DNA of 64,000 bases from the NCBI GenBank assembly GCA_009760855.2, contig WPIO01000006.1, forward strand, positions 4,832,501-4,896,500, written 5' to 3'. This document shows positions 23,420-34,449 of the stretch, in pieces. This DNA comes from Cristatella mucedo. Lineage: Eukaryota > Bryozoa > Phylactolaemata > Cristatellidae. The first letter of the stretch is position 1; every line of letters begins with the position of its first letter. A model generated the notes under the pieces. That model had not been told where the DNA came from. It saw only the letters and a list, made by a program, of their open reading frames with translations, and made no database searches. A program made the position numbers and the translations under genes.

Positions 23420-25150
23420 ATCCAGTTAACCAGCTAAAATTTCCAAAGTGGTTCTTCTACCGCTTTTTTGTAGTTTCACTTAGAATAAACTAGATTGGCG
23501 TTGTAAACATAATTGTTAATGCCGTCAATATCACGGGGTAGTCGCAAGCGTGTAGCTAATTTGGCTGTTGGCATGCACGTAACCCAGGAGAAACGGATGA
23601 TGGCTTGGTCTCAAGACAATATCTCCACAAGCGAGTGCGAGTCACAACTGACTTTATTCACTGCGCAGCGTAGAAAATGATCCTATTAATGTCAAGTTTA
23701 TGAATTTTTTTGTAAGGGCTTCTTTGAAATAGACCAGGGTTAACCTGCTTCTTTTTCACGACCCCGTCCATCGGCTTAGTTGTGCAGTTGTCTATTTTTT
23801 ATTTCCAACTGCAAGCTGTCCTGCTGCTTAATAATTGAGGCTGCTATATTACTTAAACTTCTTTTTCTGCAGTCACTTCTACAGGTTTGTTTTCACCTGG
23901 TATGGTCAGTACAATGGTGGCTGGCTAAAGACGGATTCCCCTACGCATTGCAATACGCAAGTGACCTCGGCGCATCGATCAGTCGATCACGTGAATGCAG
24001 AAGTTTTGATCTTTCGCCCAGTTCGGGGCATACGGCGATTCGGCCATGGTGTGATGTAAAAAATGGACACCCTGAGCTATCATGTCTAATCGGTAGCCGC
24101 TGTACAGGATGTTTACAAGGTTCTGCAGGCTGGTACTATGTAGAGGTAATGGCAGCACTGAATTGAATTCAATCTGAGCTACTCACTGCCGCTGGATTGG
24201 AAAGCGAATGGCTGCCAAAAATGTTACTGCCAACCATAAAGTGTCAGTGATCAATCGAAAAGTAGAATACCGTGCTTGGTGCAGTAAATACGCAGCTCCG
24301 CGCGGAAGGTTCTCGTTTTGCAAGAAACGGTGGCAGTTGGCGCTGATATTCTGAAGGAAATCGACGCACCAACGAAACTTCAAAACTATCCCGAAAATTG
24401 GGCAAACTCGAATACTCGGCTGTAATTGGGCAACTTCAAATTCTTTTTTGAGCTCTCATTTAACATTCGGTACGAGTGTTAAAGCTAGACCGCTCAGACT
24501 ACCGATACATGAAAACGTTTTGCCAACCTCTGGTAGAGAGCGGTTCAAACATTTGAACTAGCCTAAAGTGCCGGTCGATATTTGAGCTTAGGACGGACAC
24601 CAGTGTCTAATCATGTTCAATCGCAAAGCAAGCAGCAAGGCGCAGGCGTGATTTTTCGTGCTACGATTTTCTCGAATCAGCTTTCAACCACTCCTGTTGG
24701 TATCAGGCAACCATTTTGTTTTGACGCTGGTATATACCATTCGTTTCTCCTAGCTACGCAGTGCTTCGTCGGATTTCAGCGATGAGGTCAAAGCAAGCAG
24801 GCTTTCACCTGATTCTGAATGCCTTCGAGTGGACAATTTGATTAAGGCATTGCCCATTTCCTCAGACAACCACGATGAACAATGCGCTTATGATTTTCGC
24901 TGTATAAATTATGCAAGGCTAGCGTGCAAGCTCTGTGCTTGGACAAAACTTGGCATCTCTGCACATTCGTTTGTTAGAAAAGCATTTAAGCAAAAGAGCA
25001 GAGCTTCTCAAAGAGCTTTCGTATGCAGGCTTTGAATTTGCAGCAGCAGCAGCACTGCATAGCGAGGGCCTCTGTGTAGTTTTTAATTTCCATCGATTTT
25101 TTACTACTGCAGTGACCACGACGTGACTCTGAATGAATACGAACGACTAC
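23420..25150. other. Host-like DNA with a possible exon
   Basis: No recognised gene. At 23874 a pyrimidine tract and CTGCAG look like a splice acceptor, followed by a frame reading RFVFTWYGQYNGGWLKT up to a TAA near 24060. This could be a terminal exon but has no recognised family. Frames at 24.8-25.1 kb are unsupported. Confidence 0.3.
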
Positions 25151-25155
25151 CCTAT

Positions 25156-25230
25156 CTACAGCCTCTCCTATCTACAGACTACAGCCTATCCATTGGATAG
25201 GCTGTAGTCTGTAGATAGGATAGGCTGTAG
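25156..25230. repeat. Near-perfect long hairpin next to the second viral block
   Basis: Inverted repeat with 37-bp arms: inner 26-bp arms at 25167-25192 and 25194-25219 are perfectly complementary with a 1-nt loop. The outer 11 bp pair with one mismatch. Such a structure should form a stable cruciform. It ends about 30 bp before the AT-rich viral block starts. Confidence 0.93.
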
Positions 25231-25539
25231 TGCGCCGAAGATAAGAATCGGCGAAAACGTTAAACGTTACTTGACCAATTTACCTAATGCATAATAATAT
25301 CTACAACATTCTGAAGAAACTGAAGTACTTCTTCTGTGATATACATCCAGGCACTTAAATACGGCATGGAATCTTTTGAAGTTTTTTCTTCAACATAAAC
25401 ATGTGCTGGTTTTCCCTTAGGAATAACGACAGCAAAACTTTGGAGCACGAAAAACTTTTTTTTCTCGATTTTCCATTCTATTTAGTGGAAAAAGTTTGTT
25501 TATTTTAAATTAATAATTCCATAACTGTCTAAAAATCAG

Positions 25540-25885
25540 TCAATTTCGTTAGTCTTAAGAAAATTAAACACCTCATTCCGCAATCAGTCTGTTTTTAATC
25601 TTGTAGTTGAAAAGGTTGAAAACTTGGTATTGAGCCAAAATAATCAATTACTTCTGGCATTGGTGGTGCACCAAATGAATCAAAATAGAAACATAAGTTT
25701 CCTACTTTTTTAAGTGCTACCTAGTGATATATTGCTAGGTTTGATTTACCCATGTTTCAAATAAGACACTCATTTTATTTTATAGATTTATATTCGTCTC
25801 TTTCAAAAACTCCACGGAAGTTTTTTATATTTAATTTTTTACGTAATCATTTATCTCCAATTCATTCAGTGGTGTACTTTTTTAT
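25540..25885 (-). pseudogene. Adenain/Ulp1-like cysteine protease of Polinton type, broken
   Basis: Capsid-maturation protease family shared by adenoviruses, Polintons and adintoviruses. On the minus strand in order: PLNELEI (~25870), NIKNFRGVFERD (~25815) and the region IYH-stop-VAL, where the catalytic-His loop normally sits (TAG at 25721-25723, just after the His). Then YFDSFG, with the catalytic acidic residue (25670-25687), and finally QTDCGMRC, with the nucleophilic Cys (codon 25580-25582). A TAA lies at 25595-25597 and a frameshift near 25840. His, Asp and Cys codons all survive but the frame does not. Confidence 0.82.
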
Positions 25886-25919
25886 CTTTTTTTAAATTGT
25901 GGATAGTTTATCTTAATTC

Positions 25920-26166
25920 AGAAAGTATGCTTTTTTTGCTTGTTCCACTTCCTAACTTTCTTCCACGAGATAAAACTCCGCTACCTAACTTTTATCCGTG
26001 ACTCAAAAGGCCTTCACCAGTACTTCCAAGTTTAATAAACTTTGACTTGTTATGTTCACAAATTACACAAATGTTTTAAGCATTCCTCTAAAACCTTTTG
26101 TCCTATCTATTTCAACATGCTCCTCATGAATGCTATCCGTGGGTTTTTTACATTTTAAGCAGTAAA
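25920..26166 (-). pseudogene. Zinc-ribbon protein upstream of the protease, broken
   Basis: The minus strand reads YCLKCKK near 26149-26163 and CVICEHNKSKFIK near 26040-26069, two CxxC pairs about 30 residues apart. This is a small zinc ribbon seen in Polinton-like and large DNA viruses. It is followed by a Gly/Lys-rich repeat (KLGSG twice, SRGRK). A frameshift separates the two CxxC pairs and a TAA sits in the repeat. The start codon is not certain. It leads into the protease gene in the same direction, and its far end is divergent to the ATPase gene. Confidence 0.6.
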
Positions 26167-26207
26167 TTTATATTTCTATAAATATAAAAACTTGTTCAGT
26201 ATAGGAA

Positions 26208-26878
26208 ATGACTCTTTGAGTAAAAGCGTTTAATTTTGGACAATATGTTGACACTGGTCATAAAGAACCTGTACCAAATATACCAATTAGAGCATTAGTA
26301 TTAGGTCCTAGTGGTTAAGGTAAGTCTCAGTTGATTATGAATTGGATATTCTATGGAATGATTAATACTGATACTTGCACTGTTATTGCTTCAAGTTTAG
26401 ATCAAAAGTTGTACCAAGGCCTCATTTCAATGACAAAAGAAAATCACGCGTATTCATGGGTAAACGGAATTGATGATATGCCAGAAGTAGACTACTATAA
26501 GAATTGCAAGAATGTAGCTGTACTTAATAATTAATTGACAGAAGACCAAACTAAAATATTAGACTATTTCACACGAGGAAGACATACAGGATTAAATATT
26601 TTCTATCTTGCTCAAGGATTTATAAACATTCCAAGGAGAGAAATTAGAAACTATATAAATCTAATAGTAATCTTTAGACAAACACAACAGATGTTGAGTA
26701 TATTCGTGATGCATACAACGGAGATATTTATAAGAAACAGTTTAGAGATTGGGTAAACTCTTGTACAAGAAATAGTTTTGGATACTGTGTAATAGATTTA
26801 ACCAAGATTGAATCAGAAGGTCATTTTTGGTCTGCAGACTCAACAGGAAAACAAATAATAACGATTTTCAATTCTTAA
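26208..26878 (+). pseudogene. FtsK/HerA-type genome-packaging ATPase, broken
   Basis: Packaging ATPase that would pump viral DNA into the capsid. ATG at 26208 is followed by an early TGA at 26217. The Walker A loop GPSG-stop-GKSQ is intact apart from a TAA at 26316-26318 inside it. The Walker B position reads VAVLNN followed by a TAA at 26532, where acidic residues are expected. YFTRGRHTGLNIFYLAQ and IPRREIR (~26570-26650) are the Polinton ATPase signature. A frameshift near 26695 moves to the frame reading FGYCVIDLTK, ending at TAA 26876-26878. Confidence 0.86.
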
Positions 26879-26891
26879 TAGATATAGAAAA

Positions 26892-28086
26892 ATGATTAAC
26901 GGAAAAATTTACTCAAGTAAAGGACCTTACAACGGAAGTGTTCAAGAGGCGCTTGATTATGAAGTTAAACTGCGAAACTTTCAATATCTTAAGGATGCAA
27001 ACATTCTAGAAAAATCCCATGAGATACAAAGAATATAATCTGAAGTGTCTGTAAGAGATGCTGCTGAGCAAGGATTGAATTAGCAAGCGATATAAAAATC
27101 AACTGATAACTCGGGAGACATTGTTATTGAAAAACTTATTAGAGTTAGACCAAAACTTGCCTTACAAATTGAAAAGAAAGAACAACTACATGCAGCCTTA
27201 GAGTAAAAATCTGCACCAGATTTATCTAGTACTCTTCAAAAAGCAGAAAAAGCTATTAAAGCCGAAACGTTCAGAAAAGCAATTACAATAGCAAATCAAG
27301 CAAAAACACATGCTTCAAATCCAGAAGTAGGAGAAGCTATTGATAATGTTCACAAAGGCTTAGCTGAAGTGTTAGCAATTAATCCAACTACTCGTACTCC
27401 ACAGAAATCGGCAGTATTCATACAAGATTTGATAAGGCTAATCTACTTGAAATCATTAAAAAATAAAGAAGGTTATATGCCAAATTGTGTAACAAGAATA
27501 GCATAATATCCGAGATTGATAGTGCAAATAAAGATTTAAAAATGTATTCACTAGGACAAAAACTTTATAATGAAAAAAGTTATACTGCTGAAAAAGAACT
27601 AGAACAGAATGCTAACGTCTTAGAATATTCTCAGGATTATTACAGATAAATTGATGACGAACAAAAAGATGAACTAAAAAGCATATAATTCAACAATTGA
27701 TAAAAAGATTTACTTGATATTATTGAAGCAAAAAGAACTGGTGGAATATCCAAACCTATGAACAAGATTGTGCAAAATCTTAGTGAAGAAAATCTTTCTA
27801 AATTTTTTCTAGAATTAAGTAAAATGAAACAAAAAGAAGCGTAAAAGAACAAAGAGTTGTAGTATATTTAACGCTAAAAGTTGGCAAAGATATTGAAGTA
27901 ATTCGATTGGTTGTAAAGAATGACACAGAAGTATTTGATAAAATAGAACTGTGGATTCATGAACTTGCTGCTGGAAATACTGGAGTAGAAAATTCTCTTA
28001 GTGCTGCTGTTGATTATCTTGGAAAATCTAGAAAAGTACCTAAGTCATGCATTGCTAAAATCAATAAGCTTTTGTATGATATATAA
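26892..28086 (+). pseudogene. Helical structural protein of the viral block, unknown
   Basis: Starts 14 bp after the ATPase with MINGKIYSSKGPYNGSVQEA and continues about 400 codons of Lys/Glu/Ala-rich, mostly helical sequence (SSTLQKAEKAIKAETF, KAITIANQAKTH). It ends ...VKNDTEVFDKIELWIHELAAG and KINKLLYDI at TAA 28084. Several TAA codons (for example in the 27040-27210 stretch) and at least one frameshift. Lies between ATPase and penton genes, where Polintons carry lineage-specific virion genes. No family recognised. Confidence 0.55.
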
Positions 28087-28088
28087 AA

Positions 28089-28961
28089 ATGACAGAGCTT
28101 CTCAGTGTAGCTAAGGAGATTTAAAAAAAATGTTGAAGTAATCAAAAAGAATACAATTGCAAGCAAAGAAGGATATATTCTTAATGTGACTGGAATTACT
28201 AATCCTATTAAAGTACACATGGCTGATCCTATAAAACTTAGGAACAAAAAGTTTAACGTGTGTTTCAAAATGTTTGTTGGAAAAAAATTCTATTAAGAAT
28301 GTTACATCTTCTAATAATACTTTTGTTTATAGTCTTACTGATGGTTCTGAGCAAGCAATAAAGATACGATTTGGAATGTACTTTGCTGTATCAGATGATG
28401 TAAATGTTGGAATTGCAGACACAATAAATAATTCTATTGTGTTATCTGGAACTGATAAGTTTGTTTTAGGTATTGATACTGCTACTTCTAATTCTTGGAT
28501 TAGTATGCCTGCTGGTTTCACATTTGTTGCTGTTAAATCTACCATAGCAAGCTTACTTGGGTTTACTGGTACTCTTTATACAACAGAGAAAAGTCCAATA
28601 CTTGGCTATTCTGATGCTGCTGGAAAGCAGTTCACTCAAATAAGTGCAGATCCAAATTATAAAATCTATTCAGAAAATGAAGTTTTTGTTTCTGACTTAA
28701 ACTTAATTATTATAAACTGTAACTTAGTTTCAAGTGGAACAAGTTATATAAATAATACTGAAACACCAGTGTTAAGAATGTTTGCTTATAATTTCTACCC
28801 ATGGAAACAAATATGAACCAAATACTCTTGAATATCATAATACTATTGGAGATTCTATTCCTGATATAGTACTTACTATTACAGATCAAAATTTAAAAGC
28901 TTTAGATTTTGGTTCACATCAAACAACTGTTGTAATAAAAATATTGAAATATAATATAAGA
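28089..28961 (+). pseudogene. Penton-like minor capsid protein, paralogue A
   Basis: Single-jelly-roll-type vertex protein by position and by its C-terminal pattern. The start region MTELLSVAKEI is followed by a frameshift. DPIKLRNKKFNVCF and SLTDGSEQAIKIRFGMYF precede the core frame 28274-28795. The end reads DSIPDIVLTITDQNLKALDF then VVIKIL, the hydrophobic IxITDQN pattern common to Polinton penton proteins. Frameshift near 28795. A two-base difference removes the stop that ends B and C at the same place, so A runs into B in frame. Confidence 0.65.
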
Positions 28962-29816
28962 ATGTCCATAAGGATTACAGGAACTACTAGTTCAGAGTCG
29001 AAAGTTGTAGCTCCACTAATTTTACTTGGATCAGACTCTGGACATAACACAATAGGCCTACGTAGAGTTGAGTTTACTTACACAAACAGAGTTATATCAA
29101 ACGTTATTACTGGAGTAAATGCTTTGTTTTGGTATCAACCAAGTCCTGTTGCTCCAAATGCAACTTCTTTTGCGATTGACCCTGAATATTATGATTTTAA
29201 TAGAATTGTAGGTGTTATTAACTCAAAATTAGCAAGCATAGGCACTTATAACGTAGGAGGTAGAAACAGTAGTGGAATAAAATTAACTGTTGAAAGTGAT
29301 GATAAAATAATGATGCAAGTTACTCCGGATTATGTTGTGCTGCTAGGAAGCAACGCACCTGTAGTTACTCATTCTATAGGAGACACGTTAGGTTTTTAAT
29401 TCAAATCTGCAAGGTTCTTTTGATGCTGCTATGGTTGGTGGAACGCCATATGAAGCTATTGAGAAAGCTATGTACTTCTCTGGTACTTACAAAGCTTGGA
29501 ATAAAATGCAGCTTCCGGAAAACTCTGGTGTAAAATGGATAAGTGTAGATTGCAATCTGGTTAATCCAGAAATAAACTACGTTGAATATAAAAAAGGATT
29601 TTTAAAACAGTCATCATCTCTTTATAAAATTGATATTAATGATATTAATCCAGGAGATAAAGTTGATGTACATGTTCCAAATATTTTATTTTTTACCAAA
29701 GAGAGGTGATATAAAGGGAATAAATAAGTTATTTAAAAATAAGTATAACAGACCAAAATGAAAATACTATAAATACTATTAGCGATGTTGCTGCTACAAT
29801 AGAAATTTCAAAATAA
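28962..29816 (+). pseudogene. Penton-like minor capsid protein, paralogue B
   Basis: Starts MSIRITGTTSSESK at 28962 and is open to 29399. A frameshift in a T run (29395-29398) leads to the frame with GTYKAWNKMQLPEN and NPGDKVDVHVPNILFF. A further shift near 29700 precedes ISITDQN and ATIEISK with TAA at 29814-29816. Paralogous to A and C over the C-terminal pattern and to C over its whole length. Confidence 0.68.
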
Positions 29817-29823
29817 TATAAGA

Positions 29824-30606
29824 ATGCCAATAAAAATAACAGGAACTACTAGTTCAGAGTCAACAGTTATAGTTCCACCAATATTATTTGGTTTTGAATA
29901 TAATAAAATAGGATTGCTAAGAGTTGAGTTTACTTACACAAGAAAACATGTTAATAGAGTAATTTAAAGTATGAATGATGCAATTTATTTTAAGAGATGG
30001 CCATCATCTCTAATTCCAGAATTTATTACAGTTCCTGAAGGTTATTAGGAAGAATTGTTGCCGTCTTAAATCTACAGTTGTACTTAGTTGGTAGTTTTTA
30101 CAATGAGCGAGCTAGAACTGTGAGTGGAATAGCAGCATTTAGTGATAGTAGTGAGGATAAGATAATGATGCAAGTTGTTGGTTCATATATTGTACTTTTG
30201 GTTACGAAGATTCTATCAGTTATAGTTTAGGTTTTAGCTCGAAACAGCAAGGAACTTTGTATGATTCACAGGATAAGTCTGCATATCTAGTAGGTACTTA
30301 TAAAGCTTGGAACAACATTGTAGAATATGGTGAATGTTTTATAAGCATTGATTGTGATTTGGTTGATCCATTAAAAAACTATAAAGAAAAAAGAATAAGA
30401 TTTTCAGAAAAATAATCTCCTTTATTTATTTTTAACACACGAAGTATTGCTCCTGGAGAAAAAGTTCACTTTCATTAAAAAATGTGCTATGTTTGCCAAC
30501 TAGAGGAGATGAAATAAGTAGCGTTAAAGTAAGTCTAATAAATCAAGATGGGAATCCGGTGAAAGATATAACTGATGCTGTAGCTAGTATAGAAATTTCA
30601 AAATAA
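29824..30606 (+). pseudogene. Penton-like minor capsid protein, paralogue C
   Basis: Starts MPIKITGTTSSEST at 29824, with the same TTSSES block as B, and is followed by GLLRVEFTYTR. It is more decayed than B, with several shifts between 29965 and 30240. It resumes with GTYKAWNNIVEYGE, SISIDCDLVDP-like sequence and VSLINQDGNPVKDI, and ends ASIEISK then TAA 30604-30606. The stop aligns with that of B. Confidence 0.65.
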
Positions 30607-30618
30607 TATATAGAGCAA

Positions 30619-31247
30619 ATGGGTAGCTATGCCAAAATATGTCATGGAAGAATAACTGGCGGAAAATATCACGGATCTGGAGTACTTGGTAAAGTAATTG
30701 ATGGAATTGGAAAAGCAGCACCGGTGCTAACTGGACTGACTGGACTTAGCATGAATATTGCTAACTAAGGTATTGAAATGCATCAAGCTAGAAAACTAAT
30801 TGAATTGCAAAAAAAAATATAAAAGATATATCAAGAGTATGCTACCAAACGTAGAGAGATGGATGATAAACTTGATGAAGAAAGAAGAAAGAAAGAACGT
30901 GAGTATGAGCTAGAGAAACGTAAAAAAGAAGAAGACTATGATAACAAGAATAAAAAGATCGACATTGAAATAAAACGAGCAATGCTTGAAAAACTTAAAC
31001 CAATAAGCAAAAAGAAATACAAAGCAAAACTGGAAGAAGACCTTGAAGATTATTCAAAGACGTTTAAAGAAAATGATCCTAAAGCATACAAAGAGATAGA
31101 AAAAGTAATCAAAAAGAGAAATCTGTTGTACCTGCTATTATGCCTAGACCTGATGGATATCGCGGATATATAAAAAAGTTGTTGCGGGCTTGTACATTCA
31201 GAGTAGACAATAAATGTTTGCTTTTTATATTGAGAAGATATGGCTAG
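30619..31247 (+). pseudogene. Glycine-rich/coiled-coil virion protein
   Basis: Starts MGSYAKICHGRITGGKYHGS, a Gly-rich N terminus followed by a hydrophobic Gly/Ala segment (VIDGIGKAAPVLTGLTGL). Then comes a long highly charged coiled coil (30859-31110; ERRKKEREYELEKRKKEEDY). A frameshift near 31110 leads to PAIMPRPDGYRGYIKKLL and the stop at 31245. Two TAA codons lie near 30765 and 30820. A membrane-active, core-associated virion protein (adenovirus pVI/pX-like position) is a reasonable guess. The end overlaps the capsid gene start by 8 nt. Confidence 0.55.
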
Positions 31248-32742
31248 TGCTCCGATGGACAAAATTCTTGAACTTGGAGATCCTAGCTTTCTTGAGTATA
31301 AAATCAAAGATGATCAATACAGAGAGTTCTATCAAACTAATGGAAATGAGACTGATGCTATTGCAAATAAGATAGTTTCATTTGTAGTGCCTGTTGAACA
31401 ACAAACATGCTATGTTCTATCCGATTCAGACCTTTCACTAGAAGGTCTAATTTAATGTCAAAGAACTGCTGGTGGTACTTATGCACCGCCTAATAGAGCT
31501 CTTGCTGCTGGCCTTGTCAATAATGCTGGTGCTTGGCTTTTCTATGAGAGTAAGACTTGGTGCAGAAGAGATTGAAAATATTTCTCCTCAGGAAGGTGTA
31601 GGATCAATTACAAATATTATGGGACTTCTTGCGTATCTAAATGACTACATCAAAACGGAAGGACCTGCCACTGGATGGAAGAAACATGAAGCTGGCGTTG
31701 GATTCGATGACTTGTGGATTGCTAATAATGCTTAAACAAGTCCTGGAGCTTCTACAGCAACAGCTAACAACATTGGTTTCCTATACAAAAGAGGACTTTC
31801 AAATGTAATCGGAGATACTGCAGGAACATTCAGTATTTCACTTCCACTTTCAAGCCTTTCCGGGTTTTATGCTGATATGAATACAATTCTTTATAATATT
31901 CCATTTACGCTTGAAATCACAAGAGTTAGTTCAAATGATTACAATGCTCTAATTACTGGTGCATCAGCAGCCGATGGTAATATAATTACAACTAGAGGAA
32001 CAGTACCAGCCGCTAATTATGGTCTTTGGAATGGATTCAAAATTAACATGTCAAAGATGAAACTAATGGTACCATGTGTTATTCCTAAGCAAAGTATTCA
32101 AAGAGCACTTGCAGATATATCTAGTGAAAAATCAAAGAAAATTAGACTTAATTACAGAGTTAGACGCTATGCAAATATGTCTCTTAATAGTTTCAACCAA
32201 GGTCTAAAAAATACACGACCCCTTTCTGTACAAGATACAATTGATAAAGTTAGATGGTTAATTGTTTCCGCAAAAGACTACAATAAATACATTAATTATA
32301 CAGGAAATCCTTGCACTCATAATCGCTGTAATGTTAAAAATGTAACTGTACTTGCTAATGGTTCAAAGCAATATCCTGGGGTTGAAAGAAGTAGTTATCC
32401 AAAAGATGAAAAGTGTTCAACAGAATTTCTTGACTTTAAAGATTTTAGAAAACAGTATTTAGGATCAAATAAAGTTACAGAACCAGTTGGTATTACATTT
32501 CCTGAATGGCTATCACTTTAACCTATTCATGTAGTTGATCTGCAATATAATGATGAACCTCTTAGAACTACTTAAAAATTGATGCTAGCGTTGAGTTTAA
32601 TTCAACTCTTCCTAATGGAACAAGCATCATTATTCATTATTTAACTATCTGTGAAAATACTGCAGAACTTACTTCAAATGGTAATGGATCAAATTTTACT
32701 TGCATAAAAGGTATGCATGTTTATGATGGAACTGATATTTAA
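31240..32742 (+). pseudogene. Major capsid protein, double-jelly-roll type (copy 1)
   Basis: About 500 codons, the usual size of Polinton/adintovirus capsid proteins. Landmarks: TCYVLSDSDLSLEGLI (~31410), NNAGAWLFYES (~31530), GSITNIMGLLAYLNDY (~31600), SGFYADMNTILYNIPFTLEI (~31870), KKIRLNYRVRRYANMS (~32140), FPEWLSL and VVDLQYNDEPL (~32510-32560), and a C-terminal IIIHYLTICEN. Breaks: TAA at 31453, a frameshift near 31550, TAA near 31733, TAA near 32519, and TAA plus a frameshift near 32573. The same landmarks occur in the diverged minus-strand capsid copies at 41.8 and 59.4 kb, which supports the assignment. Confidence 0.85.
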
Positions 32743-32763
32743 TAAATTTAAACTAGAAATATC

Positions 32764-33380
32764 ATGAACAATTTTGATTTTGTACCAAGTTCAGATGAGT
32801 GGAAAAAATCAATGTCCTTGAATATTGGTGGCTCAGAAGTTTACTCTGTGCTTGGAAATGACTTAGTATTTGGAGATCAAACAGAGTAGATATGGAAATA
32901 ATTGCTAACAGAAAACCAAAAAAGTATATTGCTAATAGTTCTAGTATGAAATTTCCTCCAATGCTATCTGATAAAGTATTTGGACCTATTGCTGCTAGGT
33001 TTTTAGAAATGAAACTTAATGTAAAGTTTGATAATGCAAATGATTGTTTTAATATTGATGACGTATACAGATATTCTCCTGATGGAATTATAGTTGGCAA
33101 TGCTTTAGTAGAAATAAAATGATTATTGAGCAGAAATATTATTGATGATTTTATACCAAAACAATACCACGCACAATGTTTGCTTGGATTACATGTTTTA
33201 AAACTAAGTGAATGCTGTTACTCTAAGTTTGAGATTTTTGTTCCTAAATTAAAATATAAAGAACCACCACTAGATTATATAGCTGCTGGAAATGTTAGAA
33301 TACCAAGCGAACATGAATTAGATGTGCCAGTCAGAACTCCAATTTTTATGCTGTTGCTTAAAGATAAAAAAGTACTTTGA
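32764..33380 (+). pseudogene. YqaJ/lambda-exonuclease-like nuclease, broken
   Basis: PD-(D/E)XK nuclease family used by viruses for recombination. After MNNFDFVPSSDEWKKS and a TAG at 32887 the frame shifts to MEIIANRKPKKYIAN. The catalytic block reads RYSPDGIIV...LVEIK (33065-33119), matching SPDG...EIK with the acidic and lysine residues present. It is followed directly by TGA, then IPKQYHAQCLLGLHV, the helix with the usual Gln. Starts 22 bp after the capsid gene. Confidence 0.72.
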
Positions 33381-33396
33381 TTTTGAGTTTGATACC

Positions 33397-33597
33397 ATGA
33401 GCAAGCATGGCAGATTTAGTAATAAAAAAGAAAAAGGCTATGATATAAAGTAATTTATAAGACTTTGTTTGATACAAATAGTAGAAGACGACCCTTCTAG
33501 ATTTGCTAGAATAATGCCTATTGTTAGAGAAGCACTAGATGGATCAAAAGTTTTAATTAATGATTATATAGATGAGTCGAAGACATCACTGCAATGA
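33397..33597 (+). pseudogene. Small viral ORF overlapping the fibre start
   Basis: Starts MSKHGRFSNKKEKGYDIK, then TAA, then DDPSRFARIMPIVREAL in the same frame, ending at TGA 33595. Overlaps the fibre gene start at 33572 in another frame, as in compact viral genomes. No family recognised. Confidence 0.45.
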
Positions 33598-34107
33598 TTA
33601 TATAACTAGATTAAATGGCTACATACTGTCAAATCTTGATGCAAATGGAAATAGAATTATTAACATAAGTGATCCTATAAATGATGGCGATACTGAAATA
33701 AAAACTTATGCTGATAGAAATTCTATTGTAAATGGAAGTACTTATATTAATATTCAGAACAGACCTATTACAAATCTTATTTCTGGTGTTAGTCCTACAG
33801 ATGCTGTTAATCTTTGTCAATTATCAAATTATGTAAAAAAAATTGGTGATACAATGACTGGAGATCAAAATATGAATAGTTTTGCTATTACTTCTACATA
33901 TTAGAATTCTAGTGTTACTATACGAACAGTTCTTCCTGATGATTTTTGTGTTACTTAGGGTGGATTAAAACGAGATGTAAAATAAAAAACTCTCCTGCTA
34001 CAACGAATTTAAATATAAATAATAATTCTATAATCAATGTTGCAGATCCTGTTAATATTTCTGATGCTGCTACTATGTTTTATGTTGATAAAACAGTTAA
34101 AAAATAA
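33572..34107 (+). pseudogene. Fibre-like protein, N-terminal part
   Basis: Starts MSRRHHCNDYITRLNGYI. It carries repeats of the fibre-shaft pattern: GNRIINISDPINDGDTEIKT, RPITNLISGV..TDAVNL, GDTMTGDQNMNS and, after a frameshift, SIINVADPVNISDAATMFYVD. The D-A-x-x-x-x-Y-V-D motif is characteristic of trimeric tail and fibre proteins. TAG codons near 33901 and 33956, frameshift near 33975, end at TAA 34105. Probably a receptor-binding spike at the penton. Confidence 0.7.
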
Positions 34108-34135
34108 CAGAAGTAGTCACACTTTCATTTAATCT

Positions 34136-34447
34136 TTGATCAATGAATTTTATTATTATTACATCTGTTTCTTGGCTTCGTGGCAAAATAATTCGTGGCA
34201 AAATAAAACCGCTCCTCCACTGATAATACTAAGTGCAATGGTTGTTGGTTCGTCTGACTGTGTATTTCTAAGACCAAGCAGTGATACTTCTGTAGTATCT
34301 GGAGAAATACGTGCTATCAACACTTCACCAAGAGGAACATATTTTAAAAACGATGCATATTTTAGTAGATTGCCAATGGAGAACGATTATGTTAATAATC
34401 TAGGAAACTTAAAGGTGAATCTATTAATTAGTTACATAAGTACCTGA
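34136..34447 (+). CDS. Fibre-region ORF, middle part
   Basis: Open for about 100 codons. The C-terminal half reads SSDCVFLRPSSDTSVVSGEI and ENDYVNNLGNLKVN, plausible as a continuation of the fibre shaft. The N-terminal tyrosine run (NEFYYYY) is odd. No start codon is convincing. Grouped with the fibre by position only. Confidence 0.35.
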   Translation: MINEFYYYYICFLASWQNNSWQNKTAPPLIILSAMVVGSSDCVFLRPSSDTSVVSGEIRAINTSPRGTYFKNDAYFSRLPMENDYVNNLGNLKVNLLISYIST

Positions 34448-34449
34448 AA

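Noticed and set aside
12260-34107. An alternative genetic code (TAA/TAG as Gln or Tyr, TGA as Cys or Trp) as an established feature
   Set aside because: TAA serves as a normal stop at matching places in pentons B and C, frameshifts are common, and stops align with several different residues. Kept only as a finding to test.
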